Shown here: positions 1 through 13,095 of the stretch, one piece after another
Layout of the letters: the number at the start of each line of letters is the position of its first letter
Position numbering within the stretch: the stretch's first letter is position 1
Assembly: GCA_015680685.1 (NCBI GenBank)
Contig: MNCI01029584.1
Coordinates: forward strand, 1-63,144
Source of the DNA: Gnetum montanum
Lineage: Eukaryota > Streptophyta > Gnetopsida > Gnetales > Gnetaceae
Direction: 5' to 3'
Length of the DNA: 63,144 bases
Position numbers and translations under genes: made by a program
Notes under the pieces: model-generated
Database searches by the model: none
What the model saw: only the letters and a program-made list of their open reading frames with translations
What the model was told of the DNA's origin: nothing

Positions 1-2280
1 ATCATGGACCCATTTCAAATGGGTCCACATGAGATTATCCAATCTGCATGATTTTTATTATGATAGGTTAATAACTTTGTTGTTATGTTCTTTATCTTCT
101 ACAAGCATTGGGTGACAGGCAATATGAGTTGTACATTATATTTTTATTAAAACTTATACATGATAGTGACATTGTTGTTATCAATCCTTTAGTAGTATGT
201 ATGACAACATATCTTTCATGGTATTTAAACTTCAATGAGTTAAATTAATGGAGGTTCAACTTTTTCTATGACATGCATTATTCTAAACTTTTATCTTTAA
301 AACATTTTTAAAATTTTAAAATTTTATATTTCATTATAAATAGAGAAAAGGTTGAATTATGAATAGAGTTTCTTACCTTTTCAGTTGGAAAGTGATTACA
401 TTCTCTTCAATTATACAAGAAATATTATTAACTCAATATATTATCCCATGACAAACTTGAAGCTATGGATCTTCCTTAATTAGGGACTTGGGATAAGAGA
501 CGTCATGGGGCATTAAACATGAACCATGAAGGTATTCTTGGGGAGTGAATTGCATAGGGATTGAATCTATAATAGGAGCAAAGTTTCCATTATTTATAGA
601 TGATGTTCTGATGGTAGTACAACATTCAATCCTAACCTATTGCATATGTACAAACTTAAGAATTTTTTGTAACAGTCATCATGTCCTATTAAAATCATGG
701 AACTACACTAGGAACAAAGTTTTCATTGTTTACAAACCATGTTCTGATGATAGTGTAGCAATCCCCTAATTACTAAAGAGAAAAGAAAGAAACAAAAAAA
801 TGATAATTATTAGGTAATAATATGTTTTGGATGATAAGGGTCTCTCTTGTTCATAGCCACAGAATGAGGATATTATGTTGATACATAAAGAGTCATCATC
901 ATCAACAACTACTATTAGTAAGAAAGACTGTATTTTTGAAAGGTGTAATACAATAAGACATGAATAAGTTGATAAAAAATGATTCATGAATGTCTAAAAA
1001 TCATAGTATCCCATATTTTTATTATTATTTTGACAACAATTCACTCAAGTTATCACTTAATGTCTCAATTTTTACCAAGCACTAATTCCTTAGTTATTCT
1101 TCTATCACAAATTTTTCTTCATTATTTCTACTCTTTTAAATTTACTTCTTGTTCCATTTTCTTTTTCTTATTATTTTTTGAATAATTATTTTGGACTAAA
1201 AAATGTAGGAGGGTGTGATTTGCAATCTCTAGGAGTCTCACTGTGGGCTTCATTACATGTTGCAATCACCTTGGAAGCTCAATTTCCTAAAGTTTGACAC
1301 CTATGACAGGTTGTAACTCATAGCTAATCACATGTTGGAAATTCATATTTTTTGGTTTAGGATAGTACAAATAGCTGTGACTTGCATCTTACATACTATA
1401 GTGTTATTCTTTTGGATTTTAAAATAGTGCATGTAACTATGACTCGTAATTGGTTGCAATTTCAAATTTCTTAAGATTCTTTGTTTTCTTGTTGTAAGGG
1501 GTTGCAACTTGTAGTTGGCTGCAACTTGATTAAAAAAATAAAAAATAAAAGCATATTTCAAAAAAGAAACCTCATTTTTCATCATAGAGTGCCATAGGAC
1601 ACATTCGCGAGCTAAGACAAACTACCATTGCAAACATACCCACTAAATTTGACCTTGAAGTCTTCCTTCCATTCCAAAATGCCTAAGGAAGGCTTCAAAC
1701 TTTTGTTCTTTTGTAATTTCATTTAAAATTTTTTGTGTGTGCTATTACTACTATATTTGGGACATCAACATTGTTTTTGGAGCTAAATAAAGCTTTTATA
1801 GATGATTTGTGGGCTTTTGGTATCTCCCCTAGATTGCCAATCTTTGTTCTTGTCCTGTTACAAACATTTATATGAATTTCTTTGGCTAATAGATTAGTTT
1901 TTTTTATGTTTCTTCTAGCTTCAAAAATTTTGGTTTATAATATATATAATTAGGCATTAATATAATACTAGGGACTGTGTAGAAGATTTAAAGCCTTTAT
2001 ACCTTTAAATTTTTAGAAGTTTGATTTTTTCATAGGAATGAAGTTACTTATCTCAACTATGACATCATAATGCTAGGGTTGTGCATGTTTGGAATTAAAT
2101 TTTACTCCTAGGAAGGGTATTAAATTTAATTAGAGCTATCTTACCTCAAATAATTATTTCTAAGGTAGAGCTAAATTAGGTTATGTCCTCAATCTACTAT
2201 GCATCTTTATGAAGAGTAATCATTATGTTATTTAAATTTTTTATCAACAATGTATACTATTTTTCATCTTTGCACTAGGT
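1..2280. other. AT-rich DNA without recognisable genes
   Basis: Short frames occur on both strands but none shows a protein family, biased composition or a paired repeat. The stretch 820-1200 is rich in T and A runs. A loosely repeated phrase around TTGCAACTTG/GTTGCAA occurs at 1250-1530 and gives the small minus frame there its repetitive look; I do not regard that as coding. No LTR ends, target duplications or RNA genes were found. Confidence 0.5.
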
Positions 2281-2289
2281 AATTATGTT

Positions 2290-3370
2290 GGTACTAGGTC
2301 CTATGACATGAGGAAAACCCTCATCGTCAAGGTCCTTGAGATGCAAGTAGGAGCAAATAGATAGCATTTTGTTATGGTGTCATTAGAGTGAAACACCAAG
2401 ATGGTGGATCTCTTTCCTTATGTAGCCATGGATGAGATGGTATAGTCTTACAAGAACCTTTCTCTTGAAAGGAGGATTCTTATAAGGGTTGTTATGGTGA
2501 ATATCTTGGGCAACTCACATTTCACACACATCATGTCCTTTGGAATGTTGATGGTTAGTGATTTGGAGGGTCCTTGAATCCTCAATCACCTAGATATTAT
2601 TTTTTCTAGGATGGAGTTTATGGTTTGAGATGGCAGTGGGGTTCCCTTATCATTGGTAATCTTAGTGTTGTATCAACACTTCTAGATTCAGCCACCTACC
2701 TTGCCCATCAAGGAGATCATTGCTTAGAGTGAAGACTAGTTCCTAAATTTGGGATCTCCTACACACAACACTTGCCAAGGATATGCATTAAGGAAGCTCA
2801 GTGGATTCCTAATCCATGAATTATAGGATATGGTAGCAAGACTGCTTAGAAGGTGCATTATGCTGATCTACAATAGCAGCATCCATAGCAATAGCAAAAA
2901 TAGCTATAGCAATATCAAGGTATGATGGAAGCAAATCCATCTTTAGTGGGAGCTACATCTTAGATCATGATTCACTTGGATGCCATCAAGGGAAATCTCA
3001 TTACACAATTTAATGAGATGGAGGCACATCTTCATGCCTACTACGATAGATTAGAGAGGAGGTAGTACCATTTAGTATCTAATGTGAAGATCCTAGGATA
3101 TCTTTTATTTTCTAGGATGAGGTATTTCCACCAGATGATGAGTCATTAGGAGATGGGTGAATCCATGGATCTAGAATTTGCACCTATGGTATCCCTAATC
3201 ATTTATGTAAAAAAAGCTAGACCATATAGTCCTAGTGACTAGGTGCATGATGAAATAATGGATTAGAACTTCATGAGTGAGGAGAAAGATGAGGATGTAC
3301 CTTAACCTTCTCCTTTTGTAGAGGCTCTTACACCTTCCACAAGGAAAGCCTCAACTCTTTCAGCTTGAGC
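2290..3370 (+). pseudogene. Decayed Gln-rich coding relic, unknown family
   Basis: Between about 2860 and 3360 one plus frame reads as protein-like sequence: a Gln-rich stretch, then EANPSLVGATS, then a helical, charged part (HLDAIKGNLITQFNEMEAHL), then an acidic tail (MSEEKDEDVP) and a Ser/Thr-rich end. Most in-frame stops sit where Gln is expected: at 2868-2925 runs of CAATAGCAG suggest ancestral CAACAGCAG. Similar decayed sequence may extend upstream to about 2290 with frame changes. I do not recognise the family. The coiled-coil-like C-terminus followed by an acidic tail is reminiscent of retroelement accessory proteins, but that is only an impression. Confidence 0.4.
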
Positions 3371-3702
3371 ATTTTGTCTCTCATTTCTTCTTTCTCTTCT
3401 CCGGTTATATGTTTTGAATATTATGAGAGGGGTTTTTTTATATTATCTAATCTCTACTTATTGTATTTAAATTAATTCATGCACATTCTTCCACTCTCTT
3501 TCATCAGAATGATAAAGAGCTAGTTGGAGGCTATGTTAGGATGTGAATTGATGTCCTTTGTACTTTTTTCTTCTATTTTACAAGCTTGGGTGAGCAACCA
3601 CCAACTCATGCGACCTGTAGGCACTTTAATCTCATAGTCTGAAGCCATAATGTAAGCTCTAATCTACTTCCAACTCATCAAGGAAACAATGTCCATGCTA
3701 CT

Positions 3703-4987
3703 TGTTATGACTGAAAATCTTGATTACTAGAAAATCAAAAAATCTGAACAAAAAAAATTTAACCTCAAATCCCAAGGAGCTCTAAAAAATTGGATCTAAG
3801 GTTCCCTAGATGATCTAGCAAATCACCTAGGAACTTGAAAATTGTAAACAAAGGTAGAAAAACAAAAATGTAATGTAGATTTGAGAAATGTACTGAAATG
3901 GAACAAACAAATCTATCTTGCATAAAAATAGAACTGTAAACATTATTTTAATAAAAATAAAGAATGATTCAAAAAATGTGTACAAAAAATGTACTTAAAG
4001 TTGTAGGGAGGTTCACTTTGGTGGGGTTCAAAATCCATTGAAATTGCTACAACCAGTTCCATGATCCAAAGGTTTTGTAACTCCTAATGCTTTTAAACCT
4101 TGATACTCTTCTCCATAGATCTTCAATGTTGGTGATGGAGGGGGATATGATTTGTGAAGAGGTTTTGCTACCAAGAAGAGCCATGCTAGAGGTAAAGCCA
4201 AAATTGCTCAGCATTGGTACCCAAAACTCACAAAAACTCAAAGGGGAGTAACAATAGCTAAGGAGGTTCCATGCAAGGGATTCAAGAAGTTTGCATATTT
4301 GTAGGTGTGCAAGAGCTCTCGAATGCAAAAAATCACTAAAATTGCAAAGTGTTAAACCCTTTCATGATCTTGATGCTTGGGATTTATATGTTTTGGGCCA
4401 TAAATTTGGCTTCAAATTTTGCTTGATTAATGTTGCAAATTTTGACTTGATTATTGTAAATTCTGGCTACATGTAAGTATAGTGGGTGTTCAAGTCCATG
4501 GGGGTTACTATGTATGGTAAGGATTATATCCCCATGGCTATTCCATTTACTAAAAATAGTAAACAAGAATTTCACCCTTGTTGGCTATTCCACCCACACT
4601 AGACTTTCCAATAGCAACATTAATATGCAGGATCCTCATTGAAGTTGGTGTAACATTGGAATCTTGGGCCATGCTAAAGAAATGCTGAGAGGAAGGCACA
4701 ACATTTGGGATAAGGGTTATACCCATCCATGCTAAGCATGGTTGAAGTATTACCCCCCATGCTGAGCATTTTTAACCCCCCAAGCCCAAATATAGACATC
4801 ATATGACTTTTTTCACTTGGGGATGAAGCTTTAACCATTGATGAAGCATTTTTCAACATCAAAAGTATAAAATATGTGAGATTGCACCTCATGGATTACA
4901 ATATTTAGATTTACAATGAATTTTAGCCTCAGGTTTCATGGAATGGGGATTATAAAGGCTACAACATGTAATTTTGATGGTGTTTCA
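3703..4987 (-). repeat. RE1 3-prime LTR (left copy)
   Basis: Matches 16384-17686 over its length. Termini are TGTTATG and GTTTCA as written on the plus strand. It contains repeated CCCATGCT/CATGCTAAGCATGG phrases at 4715-4770 that recur in the other copy at 17290-17340. The left flank CTACT is the proposed target duplication. Confidence 0.85.
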
Positions 4988-5001
4988 TTGGTCCCTCTTT
5001 G
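4988..5001 (-). promoter_or_regulatory. RE1 candidate polypurine tract
   Basis: Read on the minus strand, the bases abutting the 3-prime LTR are CAAAGAGGGACCAA, a mostly purine run in the position expected for the plus-strand primer. Its placement agrees with the minus orientation taken from gag and protease. Confidence 0.5.
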
Positions 5002-8000
5002 TTGGAATCTAAAGGATTGATTTGATAAACACCAACAAATAATACAAAACATCACTATAGGTCCATCACCAATGTCCCCTCTTCATGCTTGATTCTATCA
5101 TGTCAAACCATGCTAAAGAGTATGGGATAAGGCTATGATGAGATGATAGTAATGCAAACATAAGAAAATGGTCATGAGGGCTAACAATGTGTTTCATAGT
5201 TGACATCATGGCTATGGCACTAATATGTTGGTGAGTCAGTGATTTTGACACTTCATGTTTTGAAGTGTGGTTCACTTGGCATATGTGTTTGGAAAACCAT
5301 CACCTTGCTCATTGAATCTTATGCATTGAGGTCACATGGTGACTTGTTATTGCAATTAGATGCATATTTTTGATGACTCTAGGTTTCATCCTACAAGAAA
5401 AACTTCAAGAGGATAAGAAAACCAACCAAAGAAACCATATTATTACAAAGTAATGCATAGGGCAACATGAGACAACTATCAAAATAGGCCATAATAGGTT
5501 GCCATCATTATAGCATAGGGAAATCTATGCAATGTGAATTAGTTTCACAAAGTTTTGTGGCTCATTCATTGTACCAAACAAGAAGAGAGAGAGAGAGCAT
5601 GTAGGCTTGCTTATTATAGATCATCAAAGTCATCAACATTAGTCATTCATTGCAACCTATCAATAATGGTAAATAATACTACAAGAAAACATGTGAGCAT
5701 TAGATATAATCAAGGATATATGATGGCCTTAATGTTGCATAATAAGGGTTTTATATGATCCTGATCAAGTTTAAGTTCTTGTGAGGAACTTGGTCCTACG
5801 TGTTTTATCCTCACCATCACATCCTTAGATGGGAGCTTTGACCAAGGGATCCTTTGTGATGTTTCTAGCTTCAAGGTTAATGGTAGTTAGGATCCTTCAA
5901 GGTGTTATGGCTACATAGTGAAATGATTTTAGGCTTAAGGCTTGGATATGTAAGGTCATTTGACCTATCAACATCATGATAGGGATTTACTAAGGCTTCA
6001 AGGCTAGTTGAGTTTGCTTACTCATCCTCCTTACTTAATCTTGCATGATAACATTAGCACATCAAGTGGCATCTTTGTAATAAAATTGTTGAATAACATT
6101 AAAAAATACATTAATAATAATGATTAAATGGGTAAAAACATACTAGATCAAAAGTCAAACAAGGTTTAAACATGCTCAATAAAGGTTATAAGGGACGAGT
6201 CAAAGGTAGTGTATGGTCAAACATGGCCAACTATGGTTTCATTTTGCCAGTTTTAGGCCTTAGTGGGCCATGTTTAGTTTAAGGCCTTGGTAGGCCATGG
6301 TAAGGGCATGTTTAAATAGCAAGGTCATTATGAGGAAAAATAAGATGAAACTTGGTAAAAGAAGGTAAAGTTTGGATGTAACAAGGTAAACGCAAGGTAA
6401 GGCTCAAGATAAGACTATTTAAAGCATGGCTAACTTGGGGGATCAAGGTTAAGTGGTACTAAATTTAATACATATTTAATAAGATTATGTATGTAAATCT
6501 TGTTATTCAAAAATATGAATTTAGTTTTAAAAAGCACCAATCACAACAAAAAGCACATCCCCTAGCTGGTATGCCCTAAGGTATGGACTCAAAAATAAGA
6601 GAAGATTAAGGTTGAATTTACTTGCAAAGGGTAATATTGTTATGAAAATATTGATATCAATAATACAAATTTTAGGGGTTATGAAACCTTTTCTCAAAAT
6701 CAGAGGAGGCCCTACTATAACTACATAGAACATTGTTCATTCTAGAGGTAGACACTAGAATGCACCGAAGGTTCTAAGCTAATAAGCATCATAATCCACA
6801 AGAGTGATGTACATACATAAAGTTCTTAATCAAAGAAAATTATATATATTTATATATTTATATATCTATTTTTTAATTATGGTTATGCCCCAAGAAAGGA
6901 GGCAAAAATCGCTAGCTGAGTGCATTCCAAGCTACCACCAACATTAATAAAGATGTTCCAAGGTCGATCTGCAGAGATCTAACTCCATAATTGCCATCTT
7001 GAATGGTGGGGGAGGTGGTTGAACTTAAACCTGAGACCTTAGCCTCAACCACAACCACACCACTAGTGCTAATGTTGATGGTTACTATTGGGATCAATGG
7101 TGTCAAATAGATTCTTAGTAGCAAATGGAATCACTACTGGAGTGACAACTAAGATTTGGGGCATGGTTATGGATGTAGCCAAGGATGGAAGGTTAGGATG
7201 CTGATGGAAGTGGATGAGCTTGATGAAGGTGATCACTATTGTTCTTATCAATGCCATGGGTGATGTTGCCATCACCCATGAAATGTTTGGCATAGGCTAC
7301 CACGTTTTCTGTGTCACCAAGATGTGGCCTTCTTACCATGTGGTCTATCTGCAACCTACCTTGGATACAATACAAATGTGCATGGGATACTCGTAGCATG
7401 GACCTTGTTGGTTGTGGTGGCACTAATGTAGCAAACGAGGTTAGGGTCATTGGTCATGTAGCAGTGATGAATAATTGTGGTAACAAAAGATACTATAATG
7501 TGATGCATGGTCTTGAGATTATGTAGCCCTCAATGGGCCTGTACAACCCTATACAAGGTAGTGGGGATGGGGAAACAAGACAATGACATGGTTATGTCCC
7601 TCCCTTAGCCATTTTGTACAACATTTCCCTAGTGTAGGCGATGAGGTAATAGGATTTTTTAGGGTTTACCCATGATGGGTAGCATGGACCCAACATGGAT
7701 GGAGGAGGAAGAACACTAGTGTAGCAATAACTACTTGGTTTGGAAAGTGAAGTAGGAGCATGTGTGGTGGATAGGTGGGTGGGTAGGTCAAGGTTTCATT
7801 TTCCAATAATGACATAGAAGGAATGATGATAGCAACATAGCAAAGAAATTATGCCTAGTTGTGTAGGACGATGATGGCTTAGGTGCCAGCCACACTAGCA
7901 AGTGTGGGCCAATGAGGGTTTGTCATTTTTCATTTTTTTGGCAACCAAGTTGAGCATCATGGCTCTAGCATGGTTTCCATTTTGGCAACCACTTGGATGA

Positions 8001-9530
8001 GCACAGGGTAGCATGCAATGGTATACAAGCAAGGGGGTGAGCTCAACTATGTAGAAATAGTGGAGAAGGATTGTTTTTGTAGCATCACAAAGATGCTCAA
8101 GAGCATGTCGATGCTACGGTAGCTTCTCAGTCTAGGTAGTGGGCAAACATGACATGTAGGATTCTTGCACAATAGTGTACATGTTGTTAACAATGTTAAT
8201 AGTAGAGTGGCATGGTGTAGGCTTCTAGATGGGAAAGAGCTCTAAGACATGACATAGGATCATGGTACCCATGTTGGATCCACACTGACCGACATGGGTG
8301 GATTGGGTAAGGTTATACCCCCCCTAAGCCACTCTCGGTAGCATTGATCTAGCTTGGGTAAGGGGTTATTGGATTTTTATGATGAACCTATGCATCCATA
8401 TATAAGGCTTGCATAACCTAGTAGGTAGACAACATAGGATTTTTTGTAGCTGTAGGTATTGACCTTGTAGTAGTAGCACAAATGGATAACATAGCTGCAT
8501 GGTAGTGGCAAGGCTAGAAGTAGTAATTGGATTGATATTAGGGGTGTTGAAGTAGGGAAGATAAAGGGCAATGTGAAATTTGTGAGGGACTAAGGAGGCT
8601 GAGGGCACCATAGCGTAATGCACAACCCCATGGCTGTGTAGCTTCCAATGGACTTATGCAGACCTAGACAAGGTAGTGGGGGCCCCAAGCTAGCCTGTGT
8701 AGCTATAGGCTACGTGGTGGAATGTGGCACCATGCAATAAAGCTCTTTGTAGGGGTGATGGTTTCCTAGGGCAAAGGTAGCAACATGAAAATAATAGGTG
8801 CAGCTTAGGTGTAGCATCAACTATGTCCTAAAGGTGATAGCAGTGTATTTCTGCATCGTAGGTTGAGACATAGTAGTAGCCTCAGGTGTGGAGTGGTTGT
8901 TCAATTTTTGGCAATAGCATGGAGGAGAAATGGAGGATTACGAGCAAGAGGGGTAGTGTAGAGCATGTAGGTGGCTAGGATGAGAATTTTGGTAGCATGC
9001 AATAGTAGAGCTACCCCATCTATGAGCCTGCATATCCCTTAGCCTATGCGGTCCTAGGCAAGTCTATGTTGCCCTTGCTAGCGTATGCCATCTAATGGAT
9101 CCTGTAGTTCCAAGTGAGATTGAAGGTAATGTGGCCTCCACAACCTCTTCTTTATTATTTTATTATTTTATAATTTATAAGTAATAACAACTCATGCATA
9201 GTACAATGTTAGATTTCTGGACTCAAAATACATAGGCAATTTCTTAGCCCACATATGATGTAAATTATTATCAAATTAGATCTACCTCTATCACTATGTG
9301 TTTTTTCCAATTGTGTGGTAGCAATGAGGGGGTTACCTTGGTGCCATCCAAACTAGCCAACATGGGTGGAGCTTTCCCTAGCATGGATTTATGCTTTATT
9401 ATCATAGTAAAACTTAAAAGTGTAATCAACACTAGCTGACTCCAAGTGCAATCCCCAACTAGAAGATCATGTTGCAATGGGTGTTATCAACAAGCACATA
9501 ATCTAAAGTAAACACTTATACATAGGGATC
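5002..9530. other. RE1 internal DNA without a recognised gene
   Basis: This lies between the 3-prime LTR and the DUF1218 pseudogene, where pol would normally be, yet I see no RT, RNase H or integrase motif on either strand. At 6240-6310 and 11535-11620 there are repeated phrases of the type GGCCTTGGTGGGCCATG. The part from 6890 to 9120 is richer in G and in CATGGGTGG-like words than its surroundings and contains loosely repeated blocks (compare 7520-7570, 8640-8690 and 9010-9060, each with a version of CCTAGACAAGG followed by G-rich sequence). A T-rich stretch (9150-9180) could be the 3-prime boundary of the sequence carrying the DUF1218 copy. Short frames here look like chance. Confidence 0.5.
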
Positions 9531-10064
9531 TTACCTCAAGTTCATTTCATCCTTGTAATCTTGTCTAGTGTTAAAAGTAATCATATGGCAAACAATTCAG
9601 AATAATACACTATCCAAAGAAAGAAAAGATACTCCCCAAAATAGACCTATCTTTGCATTTGTAAAACATGTGCTTTCAAAATGCACATTATTTGTTTAGT
9701 AGAAACCTTTAGTGATTAATGCCAATATGTAAAGTTTCTTAGAAAATACAGAAAAAAGTGCAATAATAAAGAAGACCACTAGGATAGTGTTCTTTTGTAA
9801 AACATGAGCAAGAACAAATTTTCCATTGAAGGAATAAAACATAGAAGTAATGCCAAGAAGTGTAGATAACAATATGGATACAACTATAATACTACCTAAG
9901 GCAATGGAAGGAGTAGAAGGGTATTTGAAAATGGTGAAGGCTTTTCCTATTATAGGTGTTCTAGTAGTTGGCTTCTTATTCTCTACCACAACCCAAAATA
10001 TAAAAGAAAATATTCCAATAACCAAAATAGAAATAAAAATCCAAACTCTCCGAGCTGAAGCCAT
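9531..10064 (-). pseudogene. DUF1218 (Modifying Wall Lignin-1/2-like) membrane protein pseudogene, intronless
   Basis: The frame starts with MASARRVWIFISILV at 10064 and ends at a TAA at 9531-9533, 178 codons, close to the usual length of plant DUF1218 proteins. Seen: an N-terminal membrane segment; the family-typical VVENKKP..TPIIGK and FKYPSTPSIALG motifs; two more hydrophobic segments (SIIVVSILLSTLLGI and NTILVVFFIIALFSVF); a Cys-containing loop (FESTCFTNAKIGL); and a final membrane segment followed by a polar tail. DUF1218 proteins are plant membrane proteins, some linked to lignin modification. Two in-frame stops interrupt it: one after KGFY (about 9694) and a TGA at the expected Trp in SVLF*IVC. 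The copy is collinear with no visible intron, so a retrocopy is likely if source genes carry introns. It lies head to head with the transporter relic, 58 bp away, and on the same strand as RE1 gag. Confidence 0.85.
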
Positions 10065-10122
10065 ACTACCTAGCCAATAAATAATGATAGCACTAGAGTA
10101 GAGAAATTTCCTTCTATATATT

Positions 10123-10512
10123 TTGAACATAAAATTTGGTAGTGTTAGTTTGATTATTTTAGGAGCATTTGTGGCTATTGCTAGAGATTTTTCATTTGAG
10201 TTTTATGGCTATTCACTATTCATACATTCAAAGATTATGACAATAATATATTTGATGATCATAGCTCATATTGGAAAATCAAGTGGCCTTAATAGTTTTT
10301 TTCTAGTGTGGTGCAATGGTATAGTATGTGGACCTTTACTCTTGATATGAACTTTTAGTAGTGGGGGGCTTTAAAACGCATTGAATTTTTCATCTCTACA
10401 TTCTCCTTTATTTCAGATGATGATGCTTCTTTCATGCATGATTGTATTTTTTCTTAACTATGTTATATTTATAAATAAAACTCTAAATTCTTCACTAACA
10501 CATACAATTTTT
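10123..10512 (+). pseudogene. Nucleotide-sugar transporter (TPT/DMT superfamily) C-terminal fragment
   Basis: One plus frame of 130 codons matches the C-terminal half of plant nucleotide-sugar/triose-phosphate-translocator-type transporters from memory of the family. It shows SVSLIILGAFVAIARDFSF, then FYGYS, then the strongly conserved IAHIGKSSGLNSFFLVWCNG and IVCGPLLL, then a membrane segment (LLSCMIVFFLNYVIFINKT) and LNSSLTHTIF. Two stops interrupt it (TGA at an expected Trp after GPLLLI, and TAA after SGGL), and it ends at 10513, where the family normally continues with a GNLKD-type segment. The family moves nucleotide sugars across Golgi/ER membranes. The N-terminal half is missing. No intron is visible in the part present. 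It diverges from the DUF1218 copy, so the two come from different source genes. Confidence 0.8.
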
Positions 10513-12009
10513 TAATTTTTGGACCTTGATACAAAGCTTTTAATAAAACCCCTAATTCATGATAGCCTTTAGTTCCAAAAAATGATCCAACATGGAGCCC
10601 TTTCCTTCCAAGTTTCATATCTTTGGGAAATTAACCAAGGCTTGTTAAGGTTGAGTTTAAATTAGGAATTGTTGGAATTGGTGAAACATGAGCAATGAAT
10701 CTAATAGCTGGTGTTTCTTGCTCCAATGAGGTGATGACACGTTTCTTTTAAGATACTAAAATAACAATTGGTTTTTGTGTACTCTACCATACTCCATTCA
10801 ACAACTATTTTCTTCCAGCAGAAGGTAAAGGCTCTCTTTTTTTTATTACCCAAAGTACATGTGCTTGTGAAATATTTAGTTCTCTCTTGTGACAGTGACA
10901 TTAATAGCTACATGTCTATGCTTTTTTGCTAATTTTTCCTTCCCCTATGATATTTTTTCCTTTTTTTTTGTAATGTAATATCCACAAAAGAAATCATTTT
11001 TTCTTAGTTGGATTTCATGTTCCTATCTTTTTTGCATTAGTATTTGTTTGTTCACAAGTCTCTCTAGTATTAATAATAATGAAGTTAGTAATAATGGTGA
11101 CAATAATGTTAATGACATTGATTTCTCTTCCTTTGCTTATGCCTCAGTCTTTGGCTACCATGGGACTAGTTACACCTTGCCATGCTTTTCTTTGTTATTT
11201 CATATGGCTGTTCTTATTTGACTATAGAGGCCATAAAGACCATGTATTGTTCATGTTGTTCTATGTTGTATAGTGCAACTATGATCCTAGGAATATGGAC
11301 ATTTTGGCACTATTTTATTACTGTCAGATAGTGTATGCACGACTATTTTTCTAGCTTTAAACATAAATGGTGGATGTAATGAGGCTATAAAATAAGATAG
11401 GTAACTAAAAGTATGTTGTAATGATAATTGTAAACCAAAGTGTATGCACATAAGTAAAACTTGCAAACCATGCTATCAAGTAGATTAGTTATGATGTTGG
11501 TATAGGGACAAAAGAATAGTTTGTTATGATCACTACTTTTAGGCCCTGGCAAGCCATAAGTTACTAGTTTTTGGCCTTGGTGGGTCATAGTGCTAATTTT
11601 AGGCCTTAGCGGGCCATGGTTGATAGCTACCTAGCAAGTATGGAATAGTATAGGGATAAAACAAACCATGAAACATTGTATAAGGTTGCAAAGGTGAACA
11701 AGCTTTCATTAGCAAAATAAGAGATGATATATTTACAATGCATTAGTTACTTGACCTTTGATAAATCAAAGGGTTTGCTTTGCATGATCACACCCTCATC
11801 ATGTTGCTTGTTCTTAGTATCAATTGATAGGAATTTTCATTGATTATTTAATATAATAGGTTTTCTTACCTCTACCTCATTTTTGTTATTATTGTTGGTT
11901 TCACTCTTGGTATTGATCCCATCTTAAGTTTCGAGAGTCTCCTCTTGAAATTCTACCTCTAACCCTCAATCAATGTTCACATAGTTAACTGAGGGTAGTA
12001 ACACATTGT
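10513..12009. other. RE1 internal DNA without a recognised gene
   Basis: AT-rich DNA between the transporter relic and the protease relic. A plus-strand stretch around 11065-11210 has an Asn/Asp-rich, protein-like reading (NNEVSNNGDNNVNDID) that I could not assign; it may be another captured fragment or chance. At 11535-11620 repeated GGCCTTGGTGGGTCATAG-like phrases echo those at 6240-6310. Confidence 0.4.
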
Positions 12010-12450
12010 CCTGATGAATCATAATTTCCCATCCTTGTATGGTAAATAAATATCCTGATGTATAGGAAATGAAACAACCTAAAGCTTTACTAACCATGAC
12101 CTTCCTAGGATCAAGTTGAAGCTAGGTGTCTCTTCAACTACTAGGAAATTAGTAGATGTAGGGAATTGCTCACCAGCTACAAAATCCAAAGAGATAGAAC
12201 CTCACATCACTAATTGTGATTCATTAAATGACTTGAGTGTTGAGGTAGTGATCATTTAGATATTTTTGGTTAGGCCTAGTTTATCAACAACAAAATATGG
12301 TATTACATTCGTGACCATCTCATCATCCACATGAAGATGATGAACCTTGTATCTACCAATATGTATAGTAATGAGAAGAGGAGCATATATTACTTCTCCA
12401 TTTTAAAAGCCAAGTTTCACTTCACTATCATGAAAGTTGAGCATGGGTTG
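12010..12450 (-). pseudogene. RE1 retroviral-type aspartic protease relic
   Basis: The minus frame contains PLLITIHIGRYKVHHLHVDD followed by NVIPYFVVDKLGL, which aligns with the active-site region of plant gypsy proteases. Some members have D-D-G in place of D-S/T-G; here the Gly is also lost (VDDEM). About 60 residues later comes FNLILGRSWL, matching the C-terminal ILGRPWL motif, then HQDIYLPYKDGK. Several stops break the frame. It lies downstream of gag in the RE1 sense, the normal order. An inactive remnant. Confidence 0.75.
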
Positions 12451-13095
12451 ATGCCTATTTTTCCTAAGCGAAGCTTGCTCAACGATAGAGTGAATCAACT
12501 CTTTATTGGCCGACATGTCTTTGCTCACAGTGATAGAGGTTAATACCTAAGATAGTGCATCCCTATGGGTAGGAGAGGTCTTGAGTAAGTTGTAAAATTT
12601 TGTTGATGGGTTATTTTTCTTAAGACCATTTGGCTTATTCCATTGTTGCAAGCAAACATTTTTTCTTGGCTTGTGATGATTTAGCCTTAGTGGTTCTTAC
12701 CTTCTCCATCCTTCCTAGAGTTTGTAGCTTGGGTTGCGATGTATGTACCTTGAGACCCTTGTCCATAGGTGTAGTTGATGTTGGTGTAGGTCTTAGTTGG
12801 TTACCTTCAATGGGCTTATTTATTGGTTTGATGACAAGTTATTTTCGTTGTCATTATGATGATGTTTTCTTTCTAACCTCTAAGTTATTGGTCATGATAG
12901 GTGGGCTTTTTTCATGGGTCATTGTGTTCTTACTTGTTAAAGGTGAAGGGACATAGATAAAAAATGGTTCTTTAGGCTTTGAAGGATTAGAAACTTGTGG
13001 TTTTGGTTGTGAAGTTGATGCCATTAAAGGTAGAACACATATGATAAAAGGCTCCTTAGGGGTTAGAGAAGGTGGTATCGGTATGAAAAGGGGCT

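Noticed and set aside
5002-9530. Possible CRISPR-like or satellite organisation of repeated CATGGGTGG words
   Set aside because: Spacing is irregular and copies are highly diverged; it looks like a biased, decayed sequence rather than an array.
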